Assembly: GCA_964353455.1 (NCBI GenBank)
Contig: CAYGWP010000090.1
Span: 1-37,169, forward strand
Direction: 5' to 3'
DNA: 37,169 nt
From: CAYGWP01 sp964353455
GTDB lineage: Bacteria; Planctomycetota; Phycisphaerae; FEN-1346
The notes beneath the pieces were generated by a model that had not been told where the DNA came from, did no database searches, and saw only the letters and a program-made list of their open reading frames with translations. Made by a program: the position numbers and the translations under genes. This document shows positions 7,170-15,300 of this stretch, piece by piece. Numbering within the stretch: the stretch's first letter is position 1; each line of letters starts with the position of its first letter.

Positions 7170-9590
7170 ATGACGGAACGAACGGCAAGGCTGAGGCGGG
7201 CCAGTCTGGAGGCGGGTCCTTCGATCTCCCCGGAGCGGGCGGTCCTAGAGACGAACTTCTACCAGGCCAATGAGGGTCGGTACTCCGTGCCGGTCATGCG
7301 GGCACGCTCATTCCTTCACCTGTGCGAGAACAAGGCGCTCTACCTGGGCGAAGACGAACTGATTGTGGGAGAGCGGGGGCCTCGGCCCAAGGCAGTGCCT
7401 ACCTACCCGGAATTGACCTGCCACAGCATCGAGGACCTCCAGATCCTCAACTCTCGCCCGAAGACCAGTTACGCGGTATCGGATGAGTGCGCGAGCCTCT
7501 ACCGGGAACGAATCATCCCGTACTGGCGCGGCCGCAGCATGCGGGACCGCATCTTCGAGGCCGTCTCGGACGAGTGGCGTGAAGCCTACGATGCCGGTCT
7601 GTTCACGGAATTCATGGAGCAGCGGGCGCCGGGGCATACGGTCCTCGACGACAAGATCTACCGCAAGGGCATGGTGGACTGGAAGCGCGAGATCGCCGAG
7701 GCCATTGCCGGTCTCGACTGGCTCGGCGAAAGCGAGGCCTGGGCGAAACGGGAGCAACTCCAGGCCATGGATATCGCCTGCGATGCCGTCATCCTGTTCG
7801 CCCGGCGCCACGCGGCGCTGGCCCTGAAGCAGGCGGCCGAGGAGCGCGATCCCCGGCGCAGGGCGGAACTGGAGAAGATTGCCGACGTCTGCACGCACGT
7901 CCCCGCCCACGCCCCGCGAAATTTCCACGAGGCGCTCCAGTACTACTGGTTCTGCCACCTGGCTGTCATCACCGAACTGAACGGCTGGGACTCCTTCAGC
8001 CCCGGCCACCTGGACCAGCACCTGCTGCCTTTCTACCGCAAGGGTCTTGCCGACGGGACTCTCGCGCCGGAGGCCGCTCGGGAACTGCTGGAGGCGTTCT
8101 TCGTCAAGTTCAACAACCACCCCGCGCCGCCCAAGGTGGGCGTGACGGCGGCCGAGAGCGGCACGTACACGGACTTCGCCAACATAAATATCGGCGGGCT
8201 GCTGGCCGACGGCTCCGACGGCTCAAATGAGATCTCCCACCTCCTGCTGGACATCGCGGACGAGATGCACCTCCTGCAACCCGGCACCAATCTGCAACTG
8301 TCGCGCAAGACGCCCAACGCCCTCCTCACGCACGCCCTGCGGGTCATCCGAAAGGGCTACGGCTTCCCCTCGGTCTTCAACACCGACGCCGTGGTCGAGG
8401 AGCAGTTGCGGCAAGGCAAGTCCCTGGAGGACGCCCGCGCCGGCGGGTGCAGCGGATGCGTGGAGACGGGCGCCTTCGGCAAGGAGGCGTACATCCTGAC
8501 AGGCTACTTCAACCTCGTGAAGGTGCTGGAACTGACGCTTCACGGCGGCTTGCTCCCGCGCACCGGAAAACGACCCGCCCTACGTACTGGCGGGGCGCCG
8601 GACTCCTTCCGGTCCTTCGACGACTTCTTTGCGGCCTTCCGCACGCAACTTCACCACCTCATCGACGTCAAAATGCGCGGCAACCAGATTATCGAGCAGA
8701 TGTACGCCAGCCTGATGCCCGCGCCGTTCCTGTCGGTCATTACCGACGACTGCATCCGCAAGGGCAAGGACTACAACGCCGGCGGCGCACGCTACAACAA
8801 TTCCTATATCCAGTTCGTAGGCATCGGAAGCCTGACGGACTGCCTTGCGGCCGTCAGGCAGACGGTCTTTGACGATAAGGCCATGGGCCTCGGCGACCTC
8901 GTCAAGGCGCTCGATGCGAACTTCGACGGCGACGAGATTCTCAGGCAGCGCCTCGTCAACCGCACCCACAAGTACGGCAACGACGACGATTACGCCGACA
9001 CACTTGCCGTCCGGGCCTTCGAGGCCCTTGTTGACGAGGTTGACGGGCGGCCAAACACCAAGGGCGGCCGGTATCGCGTCGAGATGCTCCCCACCACCAG
9101 CCACATATACTTCGGCTCGGTCACCGGGGCGATGCCCGACGGGCGCAAGGCCGGCTTGCCGCTGTCGGAGGGAATCTCGCCTGTGCAGGGCGCAGACCGC
9201 CGCGGGCCGACGGCCGTCTTCAAGTCGGCCGCCAAGATGGACCACATCAAGACGGGCGGGGCACTTCTGAACATGAAGTTCACGCCGGCCCTCCTGGCCG
9301 ATTGCGAAGGCATCGAGAAACTTGCGCACCTCATCCGGGCGTACTTCAAGATGGACGGCCACCACGTCCAGTTTAACGTGGTCCGTGCCGAGACGCTCCG
9401 CAAGGCCCAGGCCGAGCCGGAGGCCCACCGCGACCTGATCGTCCGCGTGGCCGGCTACAGCGACTACTTCTGCGATCTGTCGCGCGAACTCCAGGAAGAG
9501 ATCATCAGCCGGACGGAGCACGCGTCCCCTCAAGTTGAGGGCGCGCCGGCGGCACCCGCCAGTACGGAGGGCGGGGGCGGCGCCCCATGA
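7170..9590 (+). CDS. hypD: trans-4-hydroxy-L-proline dehydratase (glycyl radical enzyme, HypD)
   Basis: 806 aa. Anaerobic removal of water from trans-4-hydroxy-L-proline to give (S)-1-pyrroline-5-carboxylate. ATG 7170 has GGGAGG 8 bases upstream. The protein shows the PFL-like fold, the thiyl/base motif GCVETG (Cys430, Glu432, the dehydratase CxE signature) and the radical motif RVAGYSDYF (Gly762). Against the Clostridioides difficile HypD active site as I recall it (H160, D278, S334, D339, F340, C434, E436, Y450, T645, G765), this protein has H156, D274, S330, D335, F336, C430, E432, Y446, T642 and G762: a constant offset of 4, then 3. This separates it from choline, glycerol and propanediol lyases. 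Odd points: an insert near 469-475 from an inverted repeat (8574-8594), and ~20 extra C-terminal residues after ISRTEH from another copy (9555-9575). The stop overlaps the next start (ATGA). Confidence 0.93.
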   Translation: MTERTARLRRASLEAGPSISPERAVLETNFYQANEGRYSVPVMRARSFLHLCENKALYLGEDELIVGERGPRPKAVPTYPELTCHSIEDLQILNSRPKTSYAVSDECASLYRERIIPYWRGRSMRDRIFEAVSDEWREAYDAGLFTEFMEQRAPGHTVLDDKIYRKGMVDWKREIAEAIAGLDWLGESEAWAKREQLQAMDIACDAVILFARRHAALALKQAAEERDPRRRAELEKIADVCTHVPAHAPRNFHEALQYYWFCHLAVITELNGWDSFSPGHLDQHLLPFYRKGLADGTLAPEAARELLEAFFVKFNNHPAPPKVGVTAAESGTYTDFANINIGGLLADGSDGSNEISHLLLDIADEMHLLQPGTNLQLSRKTPNALLTHALRVIRKGYGFPSVFNTDAVVEEQLRQGKSLEDARAGGCSGCVETGAFGKEAYILTGYFNLVKVLELTLHGGLLPRTGKRPALRTGGAPDSFRSFDDFFAAFRTQLHHLIDVKMRGNQIIEQMYASLMPAPFLSVITDDCIRKGKDYNAGGARYNNSYIQFVGIGSLTDCLAAVRQTVFDDKAMGLGDLVKALDANFDGDEILRQRLVNRTHKYGNDDDYADTLAVRAFEALVDEVDGRPNTKGGRYRVEMLPTTSHIYFGSVTGAMPDGRKAGLPLSEGISPVQGADRRGPTAVFKSAAKMDHIKTGGALLNMKFTPALLADCEGIEKLAHLIRAYFKMDGHHVQFNVVRAETLRKAQAEPEAHRDLIVRVAGYSDYFCDLSRELQEEIISRTEHASPQVEGAPAAPASTEGGGGAP
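8574..8594 (-). repeat. Repeat family C, copy 2 (reverse orientation, inside hypD)
   Basis: CCCGCCC TACGTACT GGCGGG is the reverse complement of the copies at 4684 and 9555 with one mismatch. It is read as RPALRTGG in HypD. It sits where the alignment offset to C. difficile HypD changes by one residue, which fits a small insertion in a loop after the catalytic cysteine region. Confidence 0.8.
9555..9575 (+). repeat. Repeat family C, copy 3 (at hypD 3' end)
   Basis: Identical 21 bases to 4684-4704, again read as PASTEGG. It lies in the C-terminal extension of HypD, just before the ATGA overlap with the aconitase-X gene. Confidence 0.9.
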
Positions 9591-10849
9591 CGATCCGCTT
9601 GACCGATCGCGACCGTCAGATGCTCGAGGGCCGAAGCGGCGAAGGGACTCGCTTGGCCATGTCGATCATGGTGCGCATGGCGGAGGTCTTCGGTGCCGAT
9701 GAACTGCTGGATGTCACCCAGGCTCATATCGACGGATGCGGATTCCTGAGCGACGCCAGCCTGGAGTTCGCCGAGACGCTGGCCTCCGGCGGTGCGAAGG
9801 TCTCGATCCCCACCACGCTGAACATGGGACCCCTGGACCTCCAGAACTGGAGGGCGTTCGGCGTGCCCGAGGACTTCGCAGCCAGGGCCATTCGTCAAGC
9901 CAGGGCCTATACCGACATGGGGTGCATCCCGACCTGGACGTGCGCCCCCTACCAGGGATACCTGACGCCGCGGTTCGGCCAGCAGATCGCCTGGGGGGAA
10001 TCAAACGCGGTAGTCTATGCCAACTCCGTCCTCGGCGCGAGGACCGAGCGCTACGGTGACTACATCGACATCTGTGCCGCCATCACCGGGCGCGTCCCAC
10101 GCCAGGGCCTGCACCTGAAGGAGAACCGCAGGGGGCAACTGCTGGTGCGCCTGGTGGACTTCGGCCTTAGCCGGCTGCGCGAGGAGACGTTCTGGCCCGC
10201 ATTCGGGCATTTTCTTGGGGTCGCCGCGGCGACCGACCGGATCCCCGTCATCGAAGGCCTGCCGCCGGATGCGACGGACGACCAGTTGAAGGCCCTGGGC
10301 GCCGCGGCCGCCTCTTCCGGCGCGGTGGCGATCTTCCATGCCGTCGGCCTGACCCCTGAGGCGCCGACCGCGGCCGACGCCTTCCAGGGCGGCCGGCCGG
10401 AAGAGACCATCGAGGTCCGTCCCGCGGACTTGGACGCTGCCGCTGCCGATCTTTCGACCGCCGACGAGGGGGCGTCGCTGGACGTCGTCCTCCTGGGCTG
10501 CCCGCATTTCTCCTTTGCCGAGTTCCGCCAACTGGCCGAACAGGTCCGCCTCGCGCCAGGCAAGTCGCGTTGCCAGTTCATCGTGATCACGTCCACGCAG
10601 GCACACGCGCTGCTTGAGCGGAGCGGCTTGCCCGCGCCGCTCACGGATTTCGGCGTTCGCATCACGCTCGACACGTGCATGTTCCACACCCCGATGGTCG
10701 CGCCGGGGACGCGGGTTGTCATGACCAACTCCGGGAAGTGTGCGTACTATGCGCCGGGCGAACTCGGCGTGAAGGTGGCCTTCGGGAGCCTCGCCGACTG
10801 CGTCCGTTCGGCCGTCGAGGGCCGCGTGCGGCGGGAGGGTCGCCGATGA
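9587..10849 (+). CDS. Aconitase X catalytic (large) subunit; probable cis-3-hydroxy-L-proline dehydratase large subunit
   Basis: 420 aa, DUF521/AcnX family. Bacterial two-subunit AcnX enzymes have been characterised as cis-3-hydroxy-L-proline dehydratases, giving 1-pyrroline-2-carboxylate; the archaeal ones act on phosphomevalonate. Family features seen: SIPTTLNMGPLD, the CIPTWTCAPYQG iron-sulfur segment (Cys113, Cys119), AWGESNAVVYANSVLGART, LKENRRGQL, and the C-terminal DTCMFHTPM and TNSGKCAYYAPGELG stretches. The ATG overlaps the hypD stop as ATGA and its own stop overlaps the small subunit in the same way, so all three are translationally coupled. The hydroxyproline neighbours favour the amino-acid substrate over phosphomevalonate. 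Residues 211-216 (GVAAAT) come from a copy of the 16-bp palindrome but fit the family without a gap. Confidence 0.88.
   Translation: MTIRLTDRDRQMLEGRSGEGTRLAMSIMVRMAEVFGADELLDVTQAHIDGCGFLSDASLEFAETLASGGAKVSIPTTLNMGPLDLQNWRAFGVPEDFAARAIRQARAYTDMGCIPTWTCAPYQGYLTPRFGQQIAWGESNAVVYANSVLGARTERYGDYIDICAAITGRVPRQGLHLKENRRGQLLVRLVDFGLSRLREETFWPAFGHFLGVAAATDRIPVIEGLPPDATDDQLKALGAAAASSGAVAIFHAVGLTPEAPTAADAFQGGRPEETIEVRPADLDAAAADLSTADEGASLDVVLLGCPHFSFAEFRQLAEQVRLAPGKSRCQFIVITSTQAHALLERSGLPAPLTDFGVRITLDTCMFHTPMVAPGTRVVMTNSGKCAYYAPGELGVKVAFGSLADCVRSAVEGRVRREGRR
10219..10234 (+). repeat. Repeat family D, copy 3 (in aconitase X)
   Basis: GGTCGCCGCGGCGACC, a perfect 16-bp palindrome, read as VAAAT between FLG and DRIPVIEG. 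Confidence 0.85.
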
Positions 10850-11277
10850 CCCGGCATCTGATCGGCAGAGTCCTTGTCTCCGGTTCTGCGGAGGGGCGGG
10901 CGCTGGTGTCTCGGCAACCGCTCAGTTTCTGGGGCGGCTTCAACCCGAGGACCGGCGAAATCGTGGACCGGCGGCACGAATGCTCTGGCCAGATCGTCAC
11001 GGGGCGGGTGTTTGTCCTCCCCGCAGGGAAGGGCTCCAGCACGAGCAGCGCCTCCCTGCTGGAGGGTATCCGCCTCGGCACGGCCCCCGCCGCCATCCTC
11101 CTCTTGAAGACGGACCCGATTCTGGCCCTCGGCTCAATCGTGGCCGACGAACTGTACGGCAGGTCGGTGCCCATCCTGGTGTTGCCCGAAGATGGTTTCC
11201 ACTCGCTGAAAGACGGCGACCGGGTTGCCATTGCACGCGACGGCGGGCTGACGGTGAGTTCTCCCGACACAGTGTAA
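10846..11277 (+). CDS. Aconitase X swivelling (small) subunit, DUF126
   Basis: 143 aa. Forms the mobile lid domain of the two-subunit aconitase-X enzyme and contributes the active-site serine loop. The family pattern is clear: GRALVSRQPLSFWGGFNP, GEIVDRRHECSGQ, and PAGKGSSTSSASLLE (Ser64-Ser68 loop), followed by a beta-rich end. The start is the ATG of the ATGA overlap with the large subunit; no other start would preserve the N-terminal strand. The separate large and small genes are the type II arrangement. The reductase gene follows after 10 bases, so this is one transcription unit. Confidence 0.9.
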   Translation: MTRHLIGRVLVSGSAEGRALVSRQPLSFWGGFNPRTGEIVDRRHECSGQIVTGRVFVLPAGKGSSTSSASLLEGIRLGTAPAAILLLKTDPILALGSIVADELYGRSVPILVLPEDGFHSLKDGDRVAIARDGGLTVSSPDTV

Positions 11278-11287
11278 AGGACATACC

Positions 11288-12268
11288 ATGCTGGTTCTGG
11301 ATGCCGCTGCCGTACGGCAGGCGCTGCCGATGGACGCTGCCATCAAGGCCATGAGGCGGGCCTTCGCAGCGCTTTCTGCCGGTCGGGCCATCGTGCCCAT
11401 GCGATCGCAAATTTCAATCCGGCAGCATGACGGCGTCAGCCTGGTCATGCCTGCATTCGTGGACGATGCCGAGGGGCAGTCGCTGGCGGTCAAGGTCGTG
11501 TCGCTGTTCGACCGCAACGCCGGTCGCGGCCTGCCGCGCATTCAGTCGGCGGTCCTGGTGCTCTCGCCCGACACGGGGCAGCCGCTGGCGCTTCTGGAAG
11601 GGGCCGCGTTGACCGCCATCCGGACCGGCGCCGCAAGCGGGCTGGCCACAGACCTTCTGGCGCGGCCGCGCGTCCGCACGGCGGCCATGCTTGGCGCGGG
11701 AGTTCAGGCTCGCACGCAATTACAGGCCGTGTGTGCTGTCCGACCCATCGAGACCGTCTGGGTGTACGATCCGGATCCGGCCGCGGTAGAAGCCTTTATC
11801 CTGGACATGGTCGCCGCGGCGACCGATATCCGTCCCGCCTCCACACCGCGGCAAGCCGTGGCCGAGGCCGACGTCATCTGTGCGGCGACCACGTCGCGCA
11901 CGCCCGTCTTCGCGGATACCGACCTCGCGGCGGGCGTGCACATCAACGCCGTGGGCTCTTACCAGCCCGACGTGCGGGAGGTTCCGACGGAGACCGTTGT
12001 CCGTGCACGGGTCTTTGTTGACAGCCGCGAGGCGGCTTTGCATGAGGCGGGCGACCTCATCCAGCCCATCCGCCAGGGCGCCATAACCGCAGACCATATC
12101 CTGGCCGAACTTGGCGAACTCGTCTTGGGACGCGCGGCAGGACGCTCTTGCGCCGCCGACGTCACCTTGTTCAAGGCCGTAGGCGTTGCCGTGCAGGACG
12201 CCGTGGCCGCCATGGAGGCACTTGACCGGGCCATGCGGCTCGGCATTGGACAGACGGTTTCCTGGTAA
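11288..12268 (+). CDS. Ornithine cyclodeaminase/mu-crystallin family; probable 1-pyrroline-2-carboxylate reductase
   Basis: 326 aa. AAAGGA lies just before ATG 11288. A Rossmann NAD(P) site is visible as AMLGAGVQART (GAGVQA at 136-141), together with Lys69 in SLAVKVVSLF and Arg112 in TAIRTGAASG, matching conserved family positions. Members act as ornithine cyclodeaminase, ketimine reductase or 1-pyrroline-2-carboxylate reductase. Directly after aconitase X, the reductase role is the best reading, converting the product of cis-3-hydroxyproline dehydration to L-proline, as in characterised bacterial hydroxyproline clusters. The family cannot be assumed to reduce the 1-pyrroline-5-carboxylate made by HypD. 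Residues MVAAATD derive from another copy of the 16-bp palindrome. Confidence 0.85.
   Translation: MLVLDAAAVRQALPMDAAIKAMRRAFAALSAGRAIVPMRSQISIRQHDGVSLVMPAFVDDAEGQSLAVKVVSLFDRNAGRGLPRIQSAVLVLSPDTGQPLALLEGAALTAIRTGAASGLATDLLARPRVRTAAMLGAGVQARTQLQAVCAVRPIETVWVYDPDPAAVEAFILDMVAAATDIRPASTPRQAVAEADVICAATTSRTPVFADTDLAAGVHINAVGSYQPDVREVPTETVVRARVFVDSREAALHEAGDLIQPIRQGAITADHILAELGELVLGRAAGRSCAADVTLFKAVGVAVQDAVAAMEALDRAMRLGIGQTVSW
11809..11824 (+). repeat. Repeat family D, copy 4 (in the reductase gene)
   Basis: GGTCGCCGCGGCGACC, read as VAAAT between ILDM and DIRPAS. Confidence 0.85.
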
Positions 12269-12302
12269 CGGCAGGGTCTCGAGGCCGAAGAGAAAGGCGA
12301 TT

Positions 12303-15300
12303 ATGCGCCGATTCCTGGTTCCGACAGTTGGCCTCTTGGCCGGTCAACTCTGGGCGCTCCAGCGCGACCATCGCCAATCCTTGGAGGTGCATGAAGTGTG
12401 CGACACGCGATGGAATAATAGGGGACGCTCCCCTATTTCGGCCAATACAGGGCGAAAACGCCAATGTTTCGGGGGTAAGTTTTCGGAAATAGGGGAGCGT
12501 CCCCTATTATTCCGTGCTACTACCCTGTTGGCGCAGGCGGCTTGCGTCCTCCTGGGGCTCGCGGCCTGCGGAACCGCGCGGGGCGAGGCGGGGGTTGAGC
12601 AGGCGATCCAGGCTTCGCGGATCAAGGGCGGCCTGTGCGTGGTGCTTGGCTCGGCCGATGCCGAGTTGGCCGCGGCCATCGCCGGCGACGGCACGTTCCT
12701 CGTCCATTGTCTCTCGGCGGATGCCGCCGCCGTGGATGCCGCGCGCCAGGCGCTCACGGCGAAAGGGCTGTACGGCAGGGCGTCCGTCGAGCGATGGAAC
12801 GCCGACACGCTGCCCTATGCCGACAATCTCGTATCGCTCCTCGTTGTGACCGACCCCGGCAAAGCCACGGAAGCCGAGCGTCTGCGCGTGCTCCGGCCCG
12901 GCGGCGAGATGCTCGTGCGGGTCGCCGCGGCGACCGGGAAGTTTGCGGCAACCGTCAAGCCGCGCCCGCAGGGCGTTGACGAGTGGACACACTGGCGGCA
13001 CGGCCCCGACCGGAATGCCGTGTCCGGCGACCGGGTGGTGGATGTGCCCGAGGGCGTCCAGTGGCTTGCCTCGTCCGGCGCCATCGGCGAACGCGCCCAC
13101 GTCGTGCTCGCCGGCGGCAGGCTCTTCTCACAGGACCGCGACGTCCTCACCGCTCGCGACGCCTACAACGGCCTTCCCCTTTGGAGCGCGCGGCTGCGCA
13201 AGGGCCAGGAGTTCGAGTGGGAATGGGTCGTCAAGGTGGCGTGCCTGATCGTGGCCAAGGGCGAGCGGGTGTATGCCCTGGTCGAAGACGGGAAGTTCAA
13301 GGCCCTCGATGCCGCCACCGGCCGGCCGGTAAAGGTCTATGAGGAGGCCGGCGCTCCCATCGTGGCGCTGGTGGTGGACGGCGGGACGTCCGGGACCGAC
13401 ACGCTGGTCGTCGCCGGGAAGGACTCGGTCCGAGCGCTCGACGCCGAGACCGGCCGCCTTCTGTGGAAGCAAGCGGCAGACATGCCGCAGAACATCCTTG
13501 CGAGCCCCGGCGCAGTCTTCTACATCGAGGGCAACGACCGCCGCGGCGCGACGGTTGGCAAGATATCGGCGCGGGACCTCGCCACGGGCAGCGCGCTCTG
13601 GCAGAAGGAGTACGACTGGGCCCGGCGCACCGAACTGGCGGCCTTCGGCTACGACCACATTGTGTACGAGGTCCGTCCGCCCAACAACTGGCGCGAATTC
13701 TATGCGGCCCATCCGGAACTCCAGGAGAAGGATCGCTTCCGCCTTGCGGTCATCTCGGCCAAGACGGGCGAGGAGGTCCAGAGGCTCTTCAAACTCGCGT
13801 CGTCGGCACGGCACGGCGAGTTCTTCCGCGGCTTCTGGTACAAGGGGAATCTCCTTACCGAGACGATGACGCGCGAAGGGCTGAGCCTGGCGATGTATCG
13901 CGTCGGCGACTTCGCCACGCCCGCCGCCACGTTCAAGGCCAACTTCGTGGGCGACCGCGGATTCGGCCACTGCTACCCGCCCGTGCTGACCGACCGGTTC
14001 TACATCAACGGACAACTCAACTTCACCGACCTCGAAACCCGCAAGCAGACCTCCAATCAGATTACCCGCGGTGCATGCAACACCTCGCGCGAAGGCTACC
14101 TGCCGGCCAACGGTATGATCTACACGTTCCCCAAGCACTGCGCCTGCTTCCCGATGCTCGACGGCAACGTGTGCCTGGCGCCCCCCGGCAAGGACAAGCC
14201 GCAGGACAGCACGGAACTGGTGAAAGGTCCGGCCTGGCCCGCTGCGCCGCAGGAGGCCGACTACTCCGCGGAGTGGCCGATGTTCCGCCACGATGCCTAC
14301 CGCAGCGGCGGCACGGACGTGACCGTGCCGGCAGATCTCCAGGTCCTCTGGACGGCCCCGGTCGGCGGGCCGGACTACACGCGCACGCTGACGTCGGAAT
14401 GGTCCGACAACCCGTATGCGGCCGGCCGCGTCACTGCACCCACGATCGCCGGAGGCCTGGTCTTCGTCGCGCACACCGACACGCACCGGCTGCTGGCGAT
14501 TGACGCCCGTACCGGCCAGGAGCGGTGGCACTTCATCGCCGGCGGCCGCATCGACGGCCCGCCCACGGTCCACAAGGGGATGTGCCTCGTGGGCTGCCGC
14601 GATGGATGGGTGTACAACCTCCGCGCCGCCGACGGCGCGCTTGTCTGGAAACTGCGCGTGGCGCCGAACGAACGGCGGATCGTCAGCCACGGGCAACTTG
14701 AATCGCCGTGGCCGGTGCCGGGCAGCGTTCTTGTAACCGACGGTCTGGCCTACGTGGCCGCTGGACTGCACCCCAACGCCGACGGCGGTGTTCGCGTCGT
14801 CTGCTTCAGGCCCGAAACCGGCGAGGTCGTGTGGCAGAGCAAGTTCGACAACCTCGGTTTTGCCGACCCCTGGCCCGACCCGTGGGAGCCCCGCAAGACC
14901 CGCCCCGACAGCGACCCCTGGCGGTGCATCAGGCCGCTGGAGTACCGTCCCTTTGACCTGATGGTCAGGGACGGCGACGCAGTGGCCGTTTCGCGCTGCG
15001 CCTTCGACCCGAAGACAGGCAAGGTCGATCTCCGGAAGACCAGCGGTTTCTACTACGTCAAGGAGACCGGCGCATACGTGCCGCGGACGGCGTGGCGCTA
15101 CTGTGCGGCGCGGCTCCAGTCGCCGCCGGCGGTCTTCCGGGGCGCATCGGTCTTCAGCACGGTGCCCAGCATGTCGAAACTGTTCCGGACCGATTTCGAC
15201 AAGGCCAAGCCCTTTAATGCCGACTGGGTTCAGGTGTCCGAGGCCGACACGAAGGCCGATTTCCTGCATGCCAGCGGCAAGATCTTCCGTACGGGCACGC

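Noticed and set aside
7170..9590. Choline TMA-lyase, glycerol or propanediol dehydratase, or pyruvate formate-lyase
   Set aside because: The CVE motif excludes pyruvate formate-lyase (adjacent Cys pair), and the substrate residues match HypD position by position; no microcompartment genes are present.
9587..11277. Phosphomevalonate dehydratase (archaeal-type aconitase X)
   Set aside because: No mevalonate-pathway genes nearby; the hydroxyproline context and bacterial two-subunit type point to the amino-acid enzyme.
11288..12268. Ornithine cyclodeaminase proper (ornithine to proline)
   Set aside because: The fold is right, but the gene follows aconitase X and hydroxyproline genes, where characterised homologs act as pyrroline-2-carboxylate reductases. 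I keep the original activity only as an alternative.
447..12513. CRISPR array from the four family A repeats
   Set aside because: Repeats are 102 bp, kilobases apart and within genes; there are no regular spacers and no cas genes.
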